From Glycomyces xiaoerkulensis (GTDB lineage: Bacteria; Actinomycetota; Actinomycetes; Mycobacteriales; Micromonosporaceae), in contig NZ_PGGV01000014.1 of the NCBI RefSeq assembly GCF_002798405.1, positions 62,001 through 126,000 of the forward strand: a DNA stretch of 64,000 nucleotides. The letters are read 5' to 3'. How positions within the stretch are numbered: position 1 is the first letter of the stretch; the number at the start of each line of letters is the position of its first letter. Shown here piece after piece: positions 17,206 to 26,144 of the stretch. The notes below the pieces were generated by a model. That model was not told the DNA's origin. It was given only the letters and a program-made list of their open reading frames with translations, and ran no database searches. The translations under genes and the position numbers were made by a program.

Positions 17206-18319
17206 TGCTCCCTGCTTTCCGACGCGGGCGCGGCACCCGCATCTCGACTTCGGTCCCCTGGTCAGGGGTGGAGGTGATGATGGTCTTGCCGCCCAGCTCC
17301 CGGATGCGGCCCTCGATCGACTGGGCGACGCCGAGGCGGCCGTCGGCGGCGGCCTCGGTCAGGCGGCCCGGTTCGATGCCGGTGCCGTTGTCGCGCACGG
17401 TCACCGCGACCTCGTCGCTCTGGTCCTCGAGCAGCAGCCACGCCCGGGTGCCGTCCGGGCAGTGGTCGCGGACGTTGTCCAGGGCGCTGGTCACCGCGGC
17501 GGCGAGCTGGCCGGCGGTGCGGGAGGGCAGCCGGACCGGCGCGGCCGGGGCGGCGACGGTGACCGCGTCCCCGGCGAGGCGGCCCAGCAGTTCGCGCACG
17601 TCCCGCTGGCCGTCGAAGGGGTGCCGGTAGGAATCGGAGGAGATCAGCGACCGCAATGCCGCTTCCTGCTCCCCGGCGAGGCGGCCCAGTTCGGCGGCCT
17701 CGCCGCCGATGGCGTTGCCGCGCCGCTGCACCAGCGCCAGCACCTGGAGGACCGAGTCGTGGATGTCGCGGGCCAGGCGCTCGCGCTCGCGGTTGGCGGC
17801 GCTGCGCGCGGCGGCCTCCCGCAGCCGCTGCTCGGCTTCCACGCCGAGGCGGGTGAAGTGCCCCACCATGAGGCCGGTGAGGATCAGCAGGATCGCCTCG
17901 CTGAAGGTGTGCTCGGTGGGGCCGCCGCGGAAAGCCATGCCGAAAGCGGCCACGACCGCGCCGGCGATGACGCCGCGGCGGCGCCCGCCGGCGACCGCCC
18001 AGATCAGGACCGCCCCGGCCAGCCACGGCCCGACCGAGATCGGGACGCTCCGGTCGGTCAGGGCCAGCGCCCAGGTGGAGGCCACGACCGCACCGGCGGT
18101 GACGGCCAGATCGGTGTACATGATGGACCGGAGGAAGCCGTGTTTGACGTAGCTGCCGCTGGCTGCGGCGGTCCAGACCGCCATGCCCGCCACCAGCGCC
18201 GGCGCGACCAGCGGCTGGGCGAGGTGCTCGTAGAGGACCGCGCACATCACCACCGGGTAGCCCAGGGAGACGAAGCGGAAGACGGTGATGGCCCGCCGCA
18301 GTTGCGTCTCGATTCCCAC
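17180..18319 (-). CDS. Sensor histidine kinase (HisKA_3, DesK-like)
   Basis: 379 aa from a GTG start. The first ~155 residues hold about five hydrophobic helices and no extracellular sensor loop of any size. The HisKA_3 phosphoacceptor motif is RLARDIHDSVLQVLAL with His187. A weakly conserved HATPase domain follows (NVRDHCPDGTRAWL, VRDNGTGIEPGRL, GVAQSIEGRIRELGG). It phosphorylates the regulator encoded just downstream, with which it overlaps. The signal may arise in or at the membrane. Confidence 0.9.
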   Translation of the reverse strand: MGIETQLRRAITVFRFVSLGYPVVMCAVLYEHLAQPLVAPALVAGMAVWTAAASGSYVKHGFLRSIMYTDLAVTAGAVVASTWALALTDRSVPISVGPWLAGAVLIWAVAGGRRRGVIAGAVVAAFGMAFRGGPTEHTFSEAILLILTGLMVGHFTRLGVEAEQRLREAAARSAANRERERLARDIHDSVLQVLALVQRRGNAIGGEAAELGRLAGEQEAALRSLISSDSYRHPFDGQRDVRELLGRLAGDAVTVAAPAAPVRLPSRTAGQLAAAVTSALDNVRDHCPDGTRAWLLLEDQSDEVAVTVRDNGTGIEPGRLTEAAADGRLGVAQSIEGRIRELGGKTIITSTPDQGTEVEMRVPRPRRKAGSNGDARRDR

Positions 18320-18418
18320 GCGTCGATTCTCGCAGTTTCCCCGGGCCGGCCGCGCGGTCGACTCGTGCGGCTGTGCCGGCGGTCCCGTTCACCGTGCGGT
18401 ACAGGGTGAACGGGCGCT

Positions 18419-19609
18419 TCAGGGCGCCGGAGCGAGGCGGCGGCGGGCGGTCGCGTAGGCGGCGCCGACCAGCGCCGCGGCGGCCGCGAGGGCGGCCAGG
18501 GTCGGTTGGAGCCCGATGCGGTCGATGACCGGCTGCGTGGCGATCGGGGAGAGGAATTGGCCCGCGAAGAGGGTGGAGCCGAGCAGCCCCATGGCCCTGC
18601 CGCGCACCGGGCCGTCGGCGAGGGCGGCGGTCCAGCTGTTGAGGTTCGGCATGAGGGTGCTCATGCCGAGTGCGAAGCACACGAGCGCCAGGACGACGAC
18701 CCACACCGCCGCGGCCCGGGAGAGGACGAGCAGGCCGGTCGCCATGCTCGCGAAGGCGAAGACGGTGACGCCGACCGGCCCGAGCAGGCGCCGGACGCGG
18801 TGGAAGTTGAGCGCGATCGGCAGCGACACCGCCGAGGTGACGGTGAGGACGAGCGCCGCCTCGAACGGGTTGAATCCGAACCGGCCGGCCAGGAAGCTCG
18901 GCAACTGGGTGGGGATGGTGTAGAAGACGGCCTGGCTCAGCAGGGCCGCCGCCAGCGGCGCCAGCAGCAGCGGCCGGAGCCGGGCCGGACCGGGTTCGGC
19001 CGCGGTGTCCCGCCCCGCGCCGGTCCGGACGATGGGGACGGTGACTGCGGCCGCGATCAGGAGGACCGCGGCCACCAGGTAGATGAGGAAGGCGACCCGC
19101 CACTGGAGGGCGGCCAGCGCGCCGCCGCCGAGGATGAAGGCCATGCCGCCGACGGTGGAGGCGGCGAGCTGCTGGCCCATCAGGCGCTGGCGGGCCTCGC
19201 CGTCGAACAGGTCGGCGATGAGGGTGGTCGCGCTGGTCATCACGAAGGCGACGCCCGCCCCGAGGACGAGCCGTCCGGCGAGGATGGCCTCGAGGTTGGG
19301 GAGCCAGGCGCCCGAGGATCCGCCGAGGGCGATGAGGGCCAGGCCGGTCAGGAGCATCGGTTTCCGGCCCCAGCGGTCGACCAGGATTCCGGCCGGCGGT
19401 GAGACCGCGACGATGGCGATGGCGTGGGTGGACAGGACCATGGCCGACAGGAGCCGGACGCGGTCGTGGTCGGCGAAGACCTCGCGGATTTCGGGGATGG
19501 CTGGGGCGATGGTGGCCCCGGCGAGGATGGTCATCAGTCCGGTGGCGATGAGCGTGAGCCGGGTGGCGAGCGAGGGATTCGCCGTCGGCCGGGTTCCGAG
19601 TGCGGTCAT
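18419..19609 (-). CDS. MFS drug/metabolite efflux transporter
   Basis: 396 aa with 12 hydrophobic segments. The start chosen is the ATG at 19609; the frame is open to 19636, but that stretch overlaps the operator. The MFS motif A is present (PAGILVDRWGRKPML), as is RLVLGAGVAFVMTSATTLIADLF of motif C type, typical of the DHA1 proton-antiport exporters. It is divergent from a TetR regulator with a shared operator, the classic arrangement for substrate-induced efflux. The substrate is unknown. Confidence 0.9.
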   Translation of the reverse strand: MTALGTRPTANPSLATRLTLIATGLMTILAGATIAPAIPEIREVFADHDRVRLLSAMVLSTHAIAIVAVSPPAGILVDRWGRKPMLLTGLALIALGGSSGAWLPNLEAILAGRLVLGAGVAFVMTSATTLIADLFDGEARQRLMGQQLAASTVGGMAFILGGGALAALQWRVAFLIYLVAAVLLIAAAVTVPIVRTGAGRDTAAEPGPARLRPLLLAPLAAALLSQAVFYTIPTQLPSFLAGRFGFNPFEAALVLTVTSAVSLPIALNFHRVRRLLGPVGVTVFAFASMATGLLVLSRAAAVWVVVLALVCFALGMSTLMPNLNSWTAALADGPVRGRAMGLLGSTLFAGQFLSPIATQPVIDRIGLQPTLAALAAAAALVGAAYATARRRLAPAP

Positions 19610-19619
19610 GCCCAATATT

Positions 19620-19653
19620 TTGTCACCACGTGCCAAATGGCGTCAAGTGACAA
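19620..19653. promoter_or_regulatory. TetR operator between the MFS and tetR genes
   Basis: An inverted repeat of the form TTGTCAC-N5-GCCA-AA-TGGC-N5-GTGACAA spans 34 bp exactly between the two divergent genes. It probably lets the TetR protein repress both. Confidence 0.75.
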
Positions 19654-19713
19654 TGATGTATGATGGCGGTCACCGCGGTGTTCAAGAGCCGCCGACCGGG
19701 GAAGGGACCTCGC

Positions 19714-20346
19714 ATGCAGCACGAGACTGAGGCGCCGCTCGGCCTGCGCGAACGGAAGAAGCGGCGGACGCGGGCCGATCTGGCGTCCGCCGCCGCCACG
19801 AAGTTCGACCGGGACGGCTTCGAGGCGACCACCGTCGAGGCCGTCGCCGACGCCGTCGAGGTCTCCAAGCGGACTTTCTTCCGCTACTTCGACTCCAAGG
19901 AGGCCGTGGCGGTGGCGCCGGAGCTCGATCTCTGGGAGGCCGTCGGCGACCGCCTCGCCGAGGCCGAGCCCGCCGGGACCACCGTGGTCGACCTGATCCG
20001 GCGGGCGCTGACCGAGGCCCTCGACCTCATGCCCGCCGACTGGCCCGAGCGGTTCTTCCTGTGCCGGAGGCTGGTCGCATTCAACCGGTCGGTGCGCGCC
20101 GAGAGCCTGCGGGCGGCCGACGAGGCCCAGCGGGACCTGGCCGCACGCCTCGCCCCCCGCCTCGGCACCGACGACAACGACCCCGTGCTGCGACTGGCGG
20201 TCGAGACCGGATTCGCCGTCTGGCGCACCACCGCCCGGCTCTGGGTCTCGGGCCGCAAACGCGGCACCGACCGGCCGCTGCCGACCGTGCTCGAGGAGGT
20301 CCACGCCGCGATCCCGGCCGCCGTCGCCCTCACCGCACGGCCCTGA
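19714..20346 (+). CDS. TetR-family transcriptional regulator
   Basis: 210 aa from the ATG at 19714, which has GGGGAAGGGA 6-7 bases upstream. The N-terminal helix-turn-helix is canonical: RRTRADLASAAATKFDRDGFEATTVEAVADAVEVSKRTFFRYF split over residues ~16-58. The ligand domain is all-helical. It most likely represses itself and the divergent MFS gene through the operator at 19620-19653. Confidence 0.9.
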   Translation: MQHETEAPLGLRERKKRRTRADLASAAATKFDRDGFEATTVEAVADAVEVSKRTFFRYFDSKEAVAVAPELDLWEAVGDRLAEAEPAGTTVVDLIRRALTEALDLMPADWPERFFLCRRLVAFNRSVRAESLRAADEAQRDLAARLAPRLGTDDNDPVLRLAVETGFAVWRTTARLWVSGRKRGTDRPLPTVLEEVHAAIPAAVALTARP

Positions 20347-20506
20347 GCGCCCGCCGCGGCGACCGTCGCCTCCGTCACAGTGCACTGAACCCCGGCCTCC
20401 GGTAAAGTCGGCAAGGTTGCGCGCCCGCGCGGCGGCCGCCCGCCCCTCGGGATCGCCCCGCTCCGGGCGCATCGAGCCCGACCATGATCCGCCGACGGGA
20501 GGACCC

Positions 20507-22546
20507 GTGTCCGAAGCCGAACTGCGCGCCGAGATCGCCCACCACGAACGGGTCCGCGAGGCGATGACCAGCATGCACCGCGACACCGCCGGTCTCATCG
20601 AGGGCTTCGAGTCCGAGTTCGAAGAGGGCAAGCAGAACCGCTTCGAAGGCGACAAGGGCCCGGACAAGCACCTCGGGTTCTCCATGGCCAACTTCGGCGC
20701 CGACCGCATGGCCGACCTGGCCGTCCGGGAGGTCGCGCTGTTCTTCGGGCGCCTGTGGTTCGACTCCGGCGAGGACTACCACATCGGACGTCGGCACGTC
20801 CGCGACGACTCGGCCTCCCCGCTGGTCCTCGACTGGCGCGCACCGGTGTCGCAGCACTACTACCGGGCCTCCGCGCACGACCGGCACGGGGTGGCCAAGC
20901 GTCGCCGCTTCGGTTTCCGCGGTGGGGCCATCACCGGCTTCGAGGACGAGGACCTGCGCCTCGGCGAGGAGGTCGTCTCCGACATCCTCACCGCCGAGAT
21001 CGAGCGCCCCCGAACCGGCCCCATGCGGGACATCGTCGCCACCATCCAGCCCGAGCAGGACGAGCTCATCCGCCGCGACGCGGCCACCACGCTGTGCGTC
21101 CAGGGCGCTCCGGGCACCGGCAAGACCGCCGTCGGCCTCCACCGCGCCGCCTGGCTGCTCTACAACTACCCCGAGCAGCTCGAAAAATCCGGGCTGCTCG
21201 TGATCGGCCCCAACGAGGGCTTCCTCGCCTACATCGCCGGGGTGCTCCCCACCCTCGGCGAGTCCTCGGTCCGGCAGGTCACCGTCGACCGGCTCACCGG
21301 CGCCGACACCGCCCGGGGCACCGACTCCCACGAAGCGGCGATGGTCAAGCACGACGCCCGCATGGCGGCGGTGTGCGAGCGCGCCGTATGGGGGCACCTC
21401 GGCCGCCCCGAGGACGGCGGCGTCACCGCCGACCGGCCCCTGGAAGTGGGCGACGGCGGCTGGCGCTGGCGGCTCGGACTCCGCTACCTCACCGAGGCGA
21501 TCCAGAGCGCCCGGAAGCACACCCGCACCTGGGAGGCCGGCCGGAAGGCCCTCGAGGACGCGATGGTGCACGGCGCCCGCCGCCAGGCCGAGATCCGCGC
21601 CGGCATGGCACCGGACTCCAAGTGGGCCACCAGGCTCAAGAAGCAGCCGGCGTTCAGGGACTTCCTCGACGCCGTCTGGCCCAAGCTCAGCGCCAAGGCG
21701 GTCCTCCGCAAGCTCTACCTCGACCCCGGTTTCCGGAGCGACGCCACCGCCGGGCTCCTCGCCTCCGAAGAGGCCGAACTGCTCGCCGCCCGCGGCCGGA
21801 CGGTGAAGCACAGCGCCGCCGACCTGCTAGTCCTCGACGAGATCACTTCGCTGCTGAAGCTGCCGAAGCCCTCCGACTCCTTCGGCCACATCGTGATCGA
21901 CGAGGCCCAGGATCTCTCGCCGATGCAGTGCCGCGTCATCGCCCGGCGCGGCGGGACCGGGGCGCTCACCGTCCTCGGCGACCTCGCCCAGGGCACCACC
22001 CCGTGGGCCGCCGCCGACTGGCGCACGCAGATGGGGCACCTGGGCCGGACCGGCGTCGAGTACACCGACCTGACCGCCGGCTTCCGCGTGCCCGGGGTCA
22101 TCATCGGCCTGGCCAACCGGCTGCTCCCGCACCTGGGCGTCGAGGTCGCCCCCGCCCGCTCCATCCGCTCCGACGGCGCCCTCGACCGGATCGAGGTCGC
22201 CGATCTGGCCGCGGGAGTGGCCGAGGCGGTCGGGAAGGCGCTCGCCGAGGAGGGCATGGTCGGCGTCATCGCCGCCGACGAGCGCCTGAGCGAGCTGCGG
22301 GCGGCCCTGCCCCGGACCGACCGGGTCGACCTGGTCCCGGCGACCCTGGCCAAGGGCCTGGAGTACGACCACGTCGTCGTCGCCGAGCCGGCCGAGATCA
22401 TCGCCGCCCCGGCCACCGGCGGCGCCACCGTCGCAGGAGTCGGCCTCCGGCATCTCTACGTCGCCCTCACTCGGGCCGTCACCCGCCTCACCGTCGTCCA
22501 CGCCCGGCCCGTGCCGCCCCAACTGGGCGGGATCGACATCGATTGA
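20507..22546 (+). CDS. HelD-like superfamily 1 helicase (UvrD/AAA_19)
   Basis: 679 aa from a GTG at 20507 with GGGAGGA about 5 bases before it; the open frame extends 30 codons further without a ribosome site. A helical N-terminal arm (residues 1-~60) precedes a Walker A GAPGTGKTAVG, an insertion, Walker B HIVIDEAQDLSPMQ, motif III LTVLGDLAQGTTPW and C-terminal motifs LAKGLEYDHVVV and LYVALTRAV. This arrangement is typical of HelD, which removes RNA polymerase from stalled or inactive complexes; relatives (HelR) protect against rifamycins. No rifamycin-associated promoter element was seen. Confidence 0.88.
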   Translation: MSEAELRAEIAHHERVREAMTSMHRDTAGLIEGFESEFEEGKQNRFEGDKGPDKHLGFSMANFGADRMADLAVREVALFFGRLWFDSGEDYHIGRRHVRDDSASPLVLDWRAPVSQHYYRASAHDRHGVAKRRRFGFRGGAITGFEDEDLRLGEEVVSDILTAEIERPRTGPMRDIVATIQPEQDELIRRDAATTLCVQGAPGTGKTAVGLHRAAWLLYNYPEQLEKSGLLVIGPNEGFLAYIAGVLPTLGESSVRQVTVDRLTGADTARGTDSHEAAMVKHDARMAAVCERAVWGHLGRPEDGGVTADRPLEVGDGGWRWRLGLRYLTEAIQSARKHTRTWEAGRKALEDAMVHGARRQAEIRAGMAPDSKWATRLKKQPAFRDFLDAVWPKLSAKAVLRKLYLDPGFRSDATAGLLASEEAELLAARGRTVKHSAADLLVLDEITSLLKLPKPSDSFGHIVIDEAQDLSPMQCRVIARRGGTGALTVLGDLAQGTTPWAAADWRTQMGHLGRTGVEYTDLTAGFRVPGVIIGLANRLLPHLGVEVAPARSIRSDGALDRIEVADLAAGVAEAVGKALAEEGMVGVIAADERLSELRAALPRTDRVDLVPATLAKGLEYDHVVVAEPAEIIAAPATGGATVAGVGLRHLYVALTRAVTRLTVVHARPVPPQLGGIDID

Positions 22547-22579
22547 ACGGGCCCGCTCCCAAGGCATAGGCTCTCCGAC

Positions 22580-22918
22580 ATGTCAGTGCGCCAAGCTCTA
22601 AAGCAGGACCTCAAGCAGGCCGTGAAGGACCGGGACCGGACCGCCGCCTCGACGCTCAAGTCGGCGCTGGCGGCCATCGACAACGCCGAGGCGGTGGCGG
22701 CGGTCGAGGCCGATCCGGACCGGCCGATGGGCGAGGCCGGGCTCGGCGGGGACGTCGCACGGCGCGAACTCGGCGAGGACGGCATCGCGGCGGTGCTGCG
22801 ATCGGAGGTGGCCGAACTGCGGGCGGCCCTGGCCGAGTACGAGCGGCTCGGGAAAGCGGGCAAGACCGCCGAGTTGCGGGCGGCCCTGCAGGTGCTCGGC
22901 CGGTACACGGCGGTCTGA
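22580..22918 (+). CDS. GatB/YqeY domain protein
   Basis: 112 aa, shorter than the usual ~150. It starts LKQDLKQAVKDRDRTAASTLKSALAAIDNAE and ends with the C-terminal YqeY helices (EVAELRAALAEYERLGK). Related to the tail of the tRNA amidotransferase subunit GatB, a tRNA-interacting module. Function is not established. It follows the helicase by 33 bases and could be co-transcribed. Confidence 0.8.
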   Translation: MSVRQALKQDLKQAVKDRDRTAASTLKSALAAIDNAEAVAAVEADPDRPMGEAGLGGDVARRELGEDGIAAVLRSEVAELRAALAEYERLGKAGKTAELRAALQVLGRYTAV

Positions 22919-22952
22919 GGCCGCCTCGCGGGCGGCCGATCCGCGAGCGGCA

Positions 22953-22982
22953 TTGACAGTAGTCGATGCTCGATGGTAGAAA
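22953..22982 (+). promoter_or_regulatory. Promoter of the GH16 gene
   Basis: TTGACA (22953-22958) and TAGAAA (22977-22982) are 18 bases apart. The first GAGAGCGCTCTC operator begins 15 bases past the -10 box, so a bound repressor would block initiation. Confidence 0.65.
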
Positions 22983-22996
22983 CAAGGGACCGATAA

Positions 22997-23012
22997 GAGA
23001 GAGCGCTCTCTC
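22997..23012. promoter_or_regulatory. LacI-type operator 1 of the GH16 gene
   Basis: Perfect 16-bp palindrome GAGAGAGCGCTCTCTC. It resembles the cellulose/cellobiose CebR and CelR box (TGGGAGCGCTCCCA) but has GA/TC in place of GG/CC, as do the operators of the GH64 gene at 41649 and 41694. Confidence 0.8.
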
Positions 23013-23042
23013 ATCTTGGCCCTAATCCAGCCTCCATCATTG

Positions 23043-23054
23043 GAGAGCGCTCTC
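23043..23054. promoter_or_regulatory. LacI-type operator 2 of the GH16 gene
   Basis: Perfect 12-bp palindrome GAGAGCGCTCTC whose centre lies 44 bp from operator 1, about four helical turns, which would suit a looped or cooperative repressor. Confidence 0.75.
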
Positions 23055-23081
23055 TTCTCACTGCGACGAGAGGACGCACCC

Positions 23082-24383
23082 GTGAGATCACCCCGAGAAC
23101 CCCGTCAAGCCGGGCCGCGCCGACGGCACCGGAAATCCTGGCGGCTCCTGGCGCTCGCCTGCGCGGCCGTCGCCGCCGGCGCGGTCGGCCTCAACACGCT
23201 CGCCGGAGGCACCGAAGCCGAGGCCCAGGACCAGACGATGCAGTTGACCTGGAGCGACGAGTTCAACCAGCCGGCCGGCTCGCCGCCCGACCCGGCCAAG
23301 TGGCGCCACGAGATCGGCGGCGAGGGCTGGGGCAACGGCGAGCACCAGTACTACACCGACAGCACCGACAACGCCGTCCACGACGGCAACGGCAACCTGG
23401 TCATCACCGCCCGGCAGGACAACCCCGCCGGCTACCAGTGCTGGTACGGCACCTGCGAATACACCTCGGCCCGCCTGCTCACCGAGGAGACGTTCACCCA
23501 GCAGTACGGCCGGTTCGAAGCCCGCATGCAGATCCCCACCGGCCAGGGGGTCTGGCCGGCGTTCTGGATGCTCGGCGACGACTTCCGCGACGTCGGCTGG
23601 CCGCAGACCGGCGAGATCGACATCATGGAGAACGTCGGCCACGAGCCCAGCACCGTGCACGGCACCATCCACGGCCCCGGATACTCCGGCGGCGGCGGCA
23701 TCGGCGAGAGCTACACGCTCCCGAACGGCGAGCGCTTCACCGACGGCTTCCACACCTTCGCGGTCGACTGGGGCCCGGACTACATCACCTGGTCGGTCGA
23801 CGGCAACGAGTTCTCCACCAAGACCCCGGCCGACGTCGGCGGCAATGAATGGGTGTACGACCACCCGTTCTTCATGATCATGAACGTCGCCGTCTGCGGC
23901 GAATGGCCCGGCTGCCCCGACGAGACCACCCAGTTCCCGCAGAGCCTCACGGTCGACTACGTCCGCGTCTACACCCAAGGCGACGGCGGCGGTGGCGGCG
24001 ACGGCTCGACCGGCCCGGTCACCGGCTACGCCGGCAAGTGCATGGACGTCGAGGCGGCCAACAGCGCCGACGGCACCCCGGTCCAGCTCTACACCTGCAA
24101 CGGCACCGACGCCCAGCAGTGGACCTTCCACGACGACGGCACCGTCCGCGCCCTCGGCAAATGCCTGGACGTCTCCGGCGGCTCGACCGCCAACGGCGCC
24201 GAAGTCCAACTGTGGACCTGCAACGGCACCGGGGCCCAGCAGTGGACCCTGAGCGGAGCCAACGACCTGGTCAACCCGCAGGCCAACAAGTGCGTCGACG
24301 TCGCCGGTTGGAACTCCGACGACGGCACCGACCTCATCATGTGGGAGTGCCACGGCGGAGAGAACCAGAAATGGTACCGATAG
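23082..24383 (+). CDS. Secreted GH16 beta-glucanase (laminarinase type) with CBM13
   Basis: 433 aa from a GTG at 23082 (GAGAGGA 7 bases before). A long signal peptide (hydrophobic core about 20-42) ends near AEAQ. The GH16 domain (about 52-315) has the catalytic motif GEIDIMEN with nucleophile Glu178, Asp180 and acid/base Glu183. A GDGGGGGDG linker joins a C-terminal ricin-type CBM13 of three repeats, each with KC.DV and a second Cys. It probably degrades beta-1,3-glucan (laminarin, fungal wall glucan), supported by a shared operator with the GH64 gene; beta-1,3-1,4-glucan is possible. Confidence 0.9.
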   Translation: MRSPREPRQAGPRRRHRKSWRLLALACAAVAAGAVGLNTLAGGTEAEAQDQTMQLTWSDEFNQPAGSPPDPAKWRHEIGGEGWGNGEHQYYTDSTDNAVHDGNGNLVITARQDNPAGYQCWYGTCEYTSARLLTEETFTQQYGRFEARMQIPTGQGVWPAFWMLGDDFRDVGWPQTGEIDIMENVGHEPSTVHGTIHGPGYSGGGGIGESYTLPNGERFTDGFHTFAVDWGPDYITWSVDGNEFSTKTPADVGGNEWVYDHPFFMIMNVAVCGEWPGCPDETTQFPQSLTVDYVRVYTQGDGGGGGDGSTGPVTGYAGKCMDVEAANSADGTPVQLYTCNGTDAQQWTFHDDGTVRALGKCLDVSGGSTANGAEVQLWTCNGTGAQQWTLSGANDLVNPQANKCVDVAGWNSDDGTDLIMWECHGGENQKWYR

Positions 24384-24395
24384 CGCCCTGACCGA

Positions 24396-24435
24396 GGCGG
24401 TCCCCGGCCACGGGCCACTCCGGCCGGGGGCCGCC
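24396..24435 (+). terminator. Terminator of the GH16 gene
   Basis: A 14-bp GC stem (24396-24409 with 24422-24435, one G-U pair) and a 12-base loop follow 12 bases after the GH16 stop. Confidence 0.75.
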
Positions 24436-24508
24436 CGCCCCTGCGTCCCTCGTCCGATCGCGCGCGGCCCTAAAATGGACGGCCCCATCGAGTTAGAGGG
24501 AGCGCGCG

Positions 24509-26134
24509 ATGACCGATCCGGCCCGGACCCACGACGTGGTCAACCAGCCCCCGCCCCTGACCGGCGAACTGTTCGAGCAGAACACCCCGCTTCGGGAGGC
24601 CGCCGAACGCGCCGGAGCCGGCTGGATCGCCGAACAAGCGAGCGAAATGGGCGAGCTCCTCGGCGGCGCCGAGGCCGCCCGGTGGGCCGAGGAGGCCCAC
24701 CGGTACCCGCCGGTGCTGCGCACCCACGACCGCTACGGGCACCGGATCGACGAGGTCGACTTCCACCCGTCCTGGCACCGCTTCATGGACCTGGCCGTAT
24801 CGAACGGAGCGCACGCGATGCCGTGGACCGGCGCCGGCCCCGGCGCCCACGCCGCCCGGGCGGTGCTGCTGTCGCTGCTGGCGCAGGTCGAGCCCGGCCA
24901 CTGCTGCCCGATCTCGATGACCTACGCGGCGGTGCCCGCGCTGCGGGCGAACGCCGAACTGGCGTCCGAATGGGAACCGAGGATCACCTCCACTTCGTAC
25001 GATCCGGGGCTGCGGCCGCCGGCGGACAAGGCGGGCGTGCTGGTCGGCATGGCGATGACCGAGAAGCAGGGCGGCTCGGACGTGCGGGCGGGCTCGACCA
25101 CCGCCACCCCCGCCGGCGACGGCACCTACGTGCTGCGCGGCCACAAGTGGTTCTGCTCGGCGCCGATGAACGACGCCTTCCTGGTGCTCGCGCAGGCTCC
25201 CGGCGGGCTGTCGTGCTTCCTGCTCCCCCGCGTGCTGCCCGACGGGACTCGCAACGCGATCCGTTTGCAGCGCTTGAAGGACAAACTGGGGAACCGGTCG
25301 AACGCCTCGGCCGAGATCGAGCTGGCCGACGCGGTCGCCCACCCGGTGGGCGAGGAGGGCCGGGGCGTGGCCACGATCATCGAGATGGTCGGCCACACCC
25401 GGCTCGACTGCGTCACCGCCAGCGCGGCCGGGATGCGGCAGAGCACCGCCGAGGCCCTCTGGCACGCCGAGCACCGCGAGGCCTTCGGAGCACCGCTGGT
25501 CGAGCAGCCGCTGATGAGGCAGGTCCTGGCCGACCTCTGCGTCGAATCCGAGGCGGCCACGGCCACCATGATGCGGCTGGCTTCGGCCTACGACTCCCCC
25601 GCCGAGGCGGCGTTCCGGCGCCTGGCGACCGCGGTCGCCAAGTACTGGGTCTGCAAGCGCGGGCCCGTCCACGCCGCGGAGGCGCTCGAATGCCTGGGCG
25701 GCAACGGCTACGTGGAGGAGGCGCCGCTGGCGCGGCGGTACCGGGAGCAGCCGCTGCTGTCGATCTGGGAGGGATCGGGGAACGTGATCTGCCTGGACGT
25801 GCTGCGGGCGCTCGCGACCTCGCCGGAGTCGGGCGAGGCGTTCGTGGCCGAAGTGGAGCGGGCCGAGGGAGCGAACGGGCACCTGGACGCGCACGTGGCG
25901 AACCTGAAGGGGGCGCTCGCCGGGGGCGTGGAGCAGGCGGGGGCGAGGCGCCTGACCGAGGACCTGGGGTTGGCGCTCCAGGCGAGCCTGCTGGTCCGGC
26001 ACGCCCCGCCGGCGGTGGCCGACTTCTTCTGCGCCTCGCGACTGGGACCGGGCCGGGGTCTGAACTTCGGGGCGGTGCCGTCCCCGGCGAGCGCGGCCGC
26101 GATCGTCGCCCGCCACCGCCCGGCGGCGCCTTAG
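24509..26134 (+). CDS. AidB-like acyl-CoA dehydrogenase-family flavoprotein
   Basis: 541 aa, AidB size. Residues 8-18 (HDVVNQPPPLT), WHRFMDL and the core MAMTEKQGGSDVRAGSTTA and GHKWFCSAPMND match E. coli AidB and related long acyl-CoA dehydrogenases. The FAD-binding end has LECLGGNGYVEEAPLARRYREQPLLSIWEGSGNV. AidB binds DNA and FAD and is induced by alkylating damage; the isovaleryl-CoA dehydrogenase activity attributed to it is weak. A GAGGGAG site precedes the ATG. Only 10 bases separate it from the pirin gene, so the two are probably an operon. Confidence 0.87.
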   Translation: MTDPARTHDVVNQPPPLTGELFEQNTPLREAAERAGAGWIAEQASEMGELLGGAEAARWAEEAHRYPPVLRTHDRYGHRIDEVDFHPSWHRFMDLAVSNGAHAMPWTGAGPGAHAARAVLLSLLAQVEPGHCCPISMTYAAVPALRANAELASEWEPRITSTSYDPGLRPPADKAGVLVGMAMTEKQGGSDVRAGSTTATPAGDGTYVLRGHKWFCSAPMNDAFLVLAQAPGGLSCFLLPRVLPDGTRNAIRLQRLKDKLGNRSNASAEIELADAVAHPVGEEGRGVATIIEMVGHTRLDCVTASAAGMRQSTAEALWHAEHREAFGAPLVEQPLMRQVLADLCVESEAATATMMRLASAYDSPAEAAFRRLATAVAKYWVCKRGPVHAAEALECLGGNGYVEEAPLARRYREQPLLSIWEGSGNVICLDVLRALATSPESGEAFVAEVERAEGANGHLDAHVANLKGALAGGVEQAGARRLTEDLGLALQASLLVRHAPPAVADFFCASRLGPGRGLNFGAVPSPASAAAIVARHRPAAP

Positions 26135-26144
26135 CCTGGTGGGT

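Noticed and set aside
22997-23054. Cellobiose CebR boxes
   Set aside because: The arms are GAGA/TCTC, not TGGG/CCCA; similarity is limited to the AGCGCT core.
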